From contig CALEZT010000181.1 in assembly GCA_937927975.1 (NCBI GenBank), positions 1-7,195 on the forward strand: DNA of 7,195 nt, read 5' to 3'. The notes beneath the pieces are model-generated. The model was not told where the DNA came from. It saw only the letters and a program-made list of their open reading frames with translations, and searched no databases. This stretch comes from an uncultured Phycisphaerales bacterium (GTDB taxonomy: Bacteria > Planctomycetota > Phycisphaerae > Sedimentisphaerales > Anaerobacaceae). Both the position numbers and the translations under genes were made by a program. Position 1 is the first letter of the stretch. Every line of letters starts with the position of its first letter. This document shows, in pieces, positions 6,732 through 7,195 of the stretch.

Positions 6732-7195
6732 AACCCATGTCGATAAAACTGCAGTTGTCGCTGATGGTGTCCGTGCTGACACTGCTCATCATCACAGTCC
6801 TGTCCACCACGGCTTATATCGAATTCGAGGAGTCTCTGCTGGACAACATCGACGCGACCTTGCGAGCCCTGGGCGCAGGAATGCGAATCGAATTTGTTGA
6901 AGAAGAGGGAGAGGAAGAGGAGAATCATGAAGCTGAATTCCGAGCGATCATGGGGTTCGGCACATCCGAATACTCCAGTCAGTGTCGAATCTGGATGGAG
7001 GGAAGCCAAAAGGACCTATTCACCAGCGATGCACCCAACACTCCGCTGGCCCAAGGACTTCTTCATCCGCCCGCTGAAGAACAACCGGACGTGGGCGATT
7101 TCAGCCTGTTCGATGTCACCGGCGGCGAGAAGTCAGGCACAAGAGATACACTGCGTGTCATGTGGATGCGTGAAGTCACGTCCCAAGGGATTGCG
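6728..7195 (+). CDS. Sensor histidine kinase, N-terminal part (cut by right edge)
   Basis: 156 codons are visible and open to the window end. The ATG at 6728 overlaps the regulator stop as ATGA, the standard arrangement of a regulator-kinase pair. A short basic start (MKPMSIK) is followed by a hydrophobic membrane helix, about residues 8-31. The next roughly 125 residues should face the periplasm as the sensor domain. Residues 58-70 are extremely acidic (9 of 13 are Glu, none Lys or Arg). The second membrane helix, HAMP, DHp with the phospho-histidine, and ATPase domains are not in the window, so the kinase call rests on position, topology and overlap. Acidic periplasmic patches serve cation and cationic-peptide sensing in PhoQ, and Glu motifs bind iron in PmrB; a similar role here is inference supported by the adjacent arn genes. 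Confidence 0.85.
   Translation, partial: MKPMSIKLQLSLMVSVLTLLIITVLSTTAYIEFEESLLDNIDATLRALGAGMRIEFVEEEGEEEENHEAEFRAIMGFGTSEYSSQCRIWMEGSQKDLFTSDAPNTPLAQGLLHPPAEEQPDVGDFSLFDVTGGEKSGTRDTLRVMWMREVTSQGIA

Noticed and set aside
1..7195. CRISPR arrays, tRNA or rRNA genes, insertion sequences, attachment sites
   Set aside because: I looked for spaced repeats, cloverleaf-type sequences, transposase motifs and terminal inverted repeats on both strands and saw none; almost all of the window is accounted for by the six genes and one regulatory region.

Overview
The window is part of a lipid A / LPS modification locus from a diderm (Gram-negative) bacterium. GC content looks to be in the high fifties by eye. 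The minus strand carries a run of genes for making and attaching 4-amino-4-deoxy-L-arabinose (Ara4N), the modification that lowers outer-membrane charge and gives resistance to polymyxin-type cationic peptides. Gene order, lack of the enterobacterial arnBCADTEF layout, a PepSY lipoprotein at the head of the cluster and a divergent glycosyltransferase argue against an enterobacterium. I cannot place the organism from this sequence; Desulfobacterota or Planctomycetota-like lineages are guesses.

Minus strand, read from right to left (the direction of transcription): a PepSY-like lipoprotein (5728-5234), an ArnT-like GT-C glycosyltransferase (5234-3450), ArnB aminotransferase (3463-2258), ArnC undecaprenyl-phosphate transferase (2147-1062) and the first 355 residues of bifunctional ArnA (1065 to the left edge). 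The genes are coupled through a 1-nt overlap, a 14-nt overlap and an ATGA overlap. The one gap is about 110 bp, between arnB and arnC. No arnD, arnE/arnF or ugd lies in the window; the operon may continue past the left edge.

Plus strand, diverging from a shared 322-bp regulatory region (5729-6050): an OmpR-family response regulator (6051-6731), overlapped by ATGA with the start of a sensor kinase gene that runs off the right edge. The kinase has one visible N-terminal membrane helix followed by a predicted periplasmic region with a strongly acidic cluster, which recalls (but does not prove) PhoQ/PmrB-type cation or peptide sensing.

The regulatory region contains a near-consensus sigma70-type promoter facing the regulator (TTGACA, 17 bp, TACAAT). 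It also holds a perfect tandem direct repeat AACCTGAA/AACCTGAA with an 11-bp period, a likely OmpR/PmrA-type binding site, a degenerate second copy, and several short inverted repeats.

Working model (inference): the two-component system senses envelope stress or cations and controls the divergent arn operon. ArnA (decarboxylase) and ArnB make UDP-Ara4N, ArnA (formyltransferase) formylates it, ArnC loads it on undecaprenyl phosphate, and after deformylation and flipping ArnT moves Ara4N to lipid A. The PepSY lipoprotein is an unexplained extra component, possibly an envelope sensor accessory.
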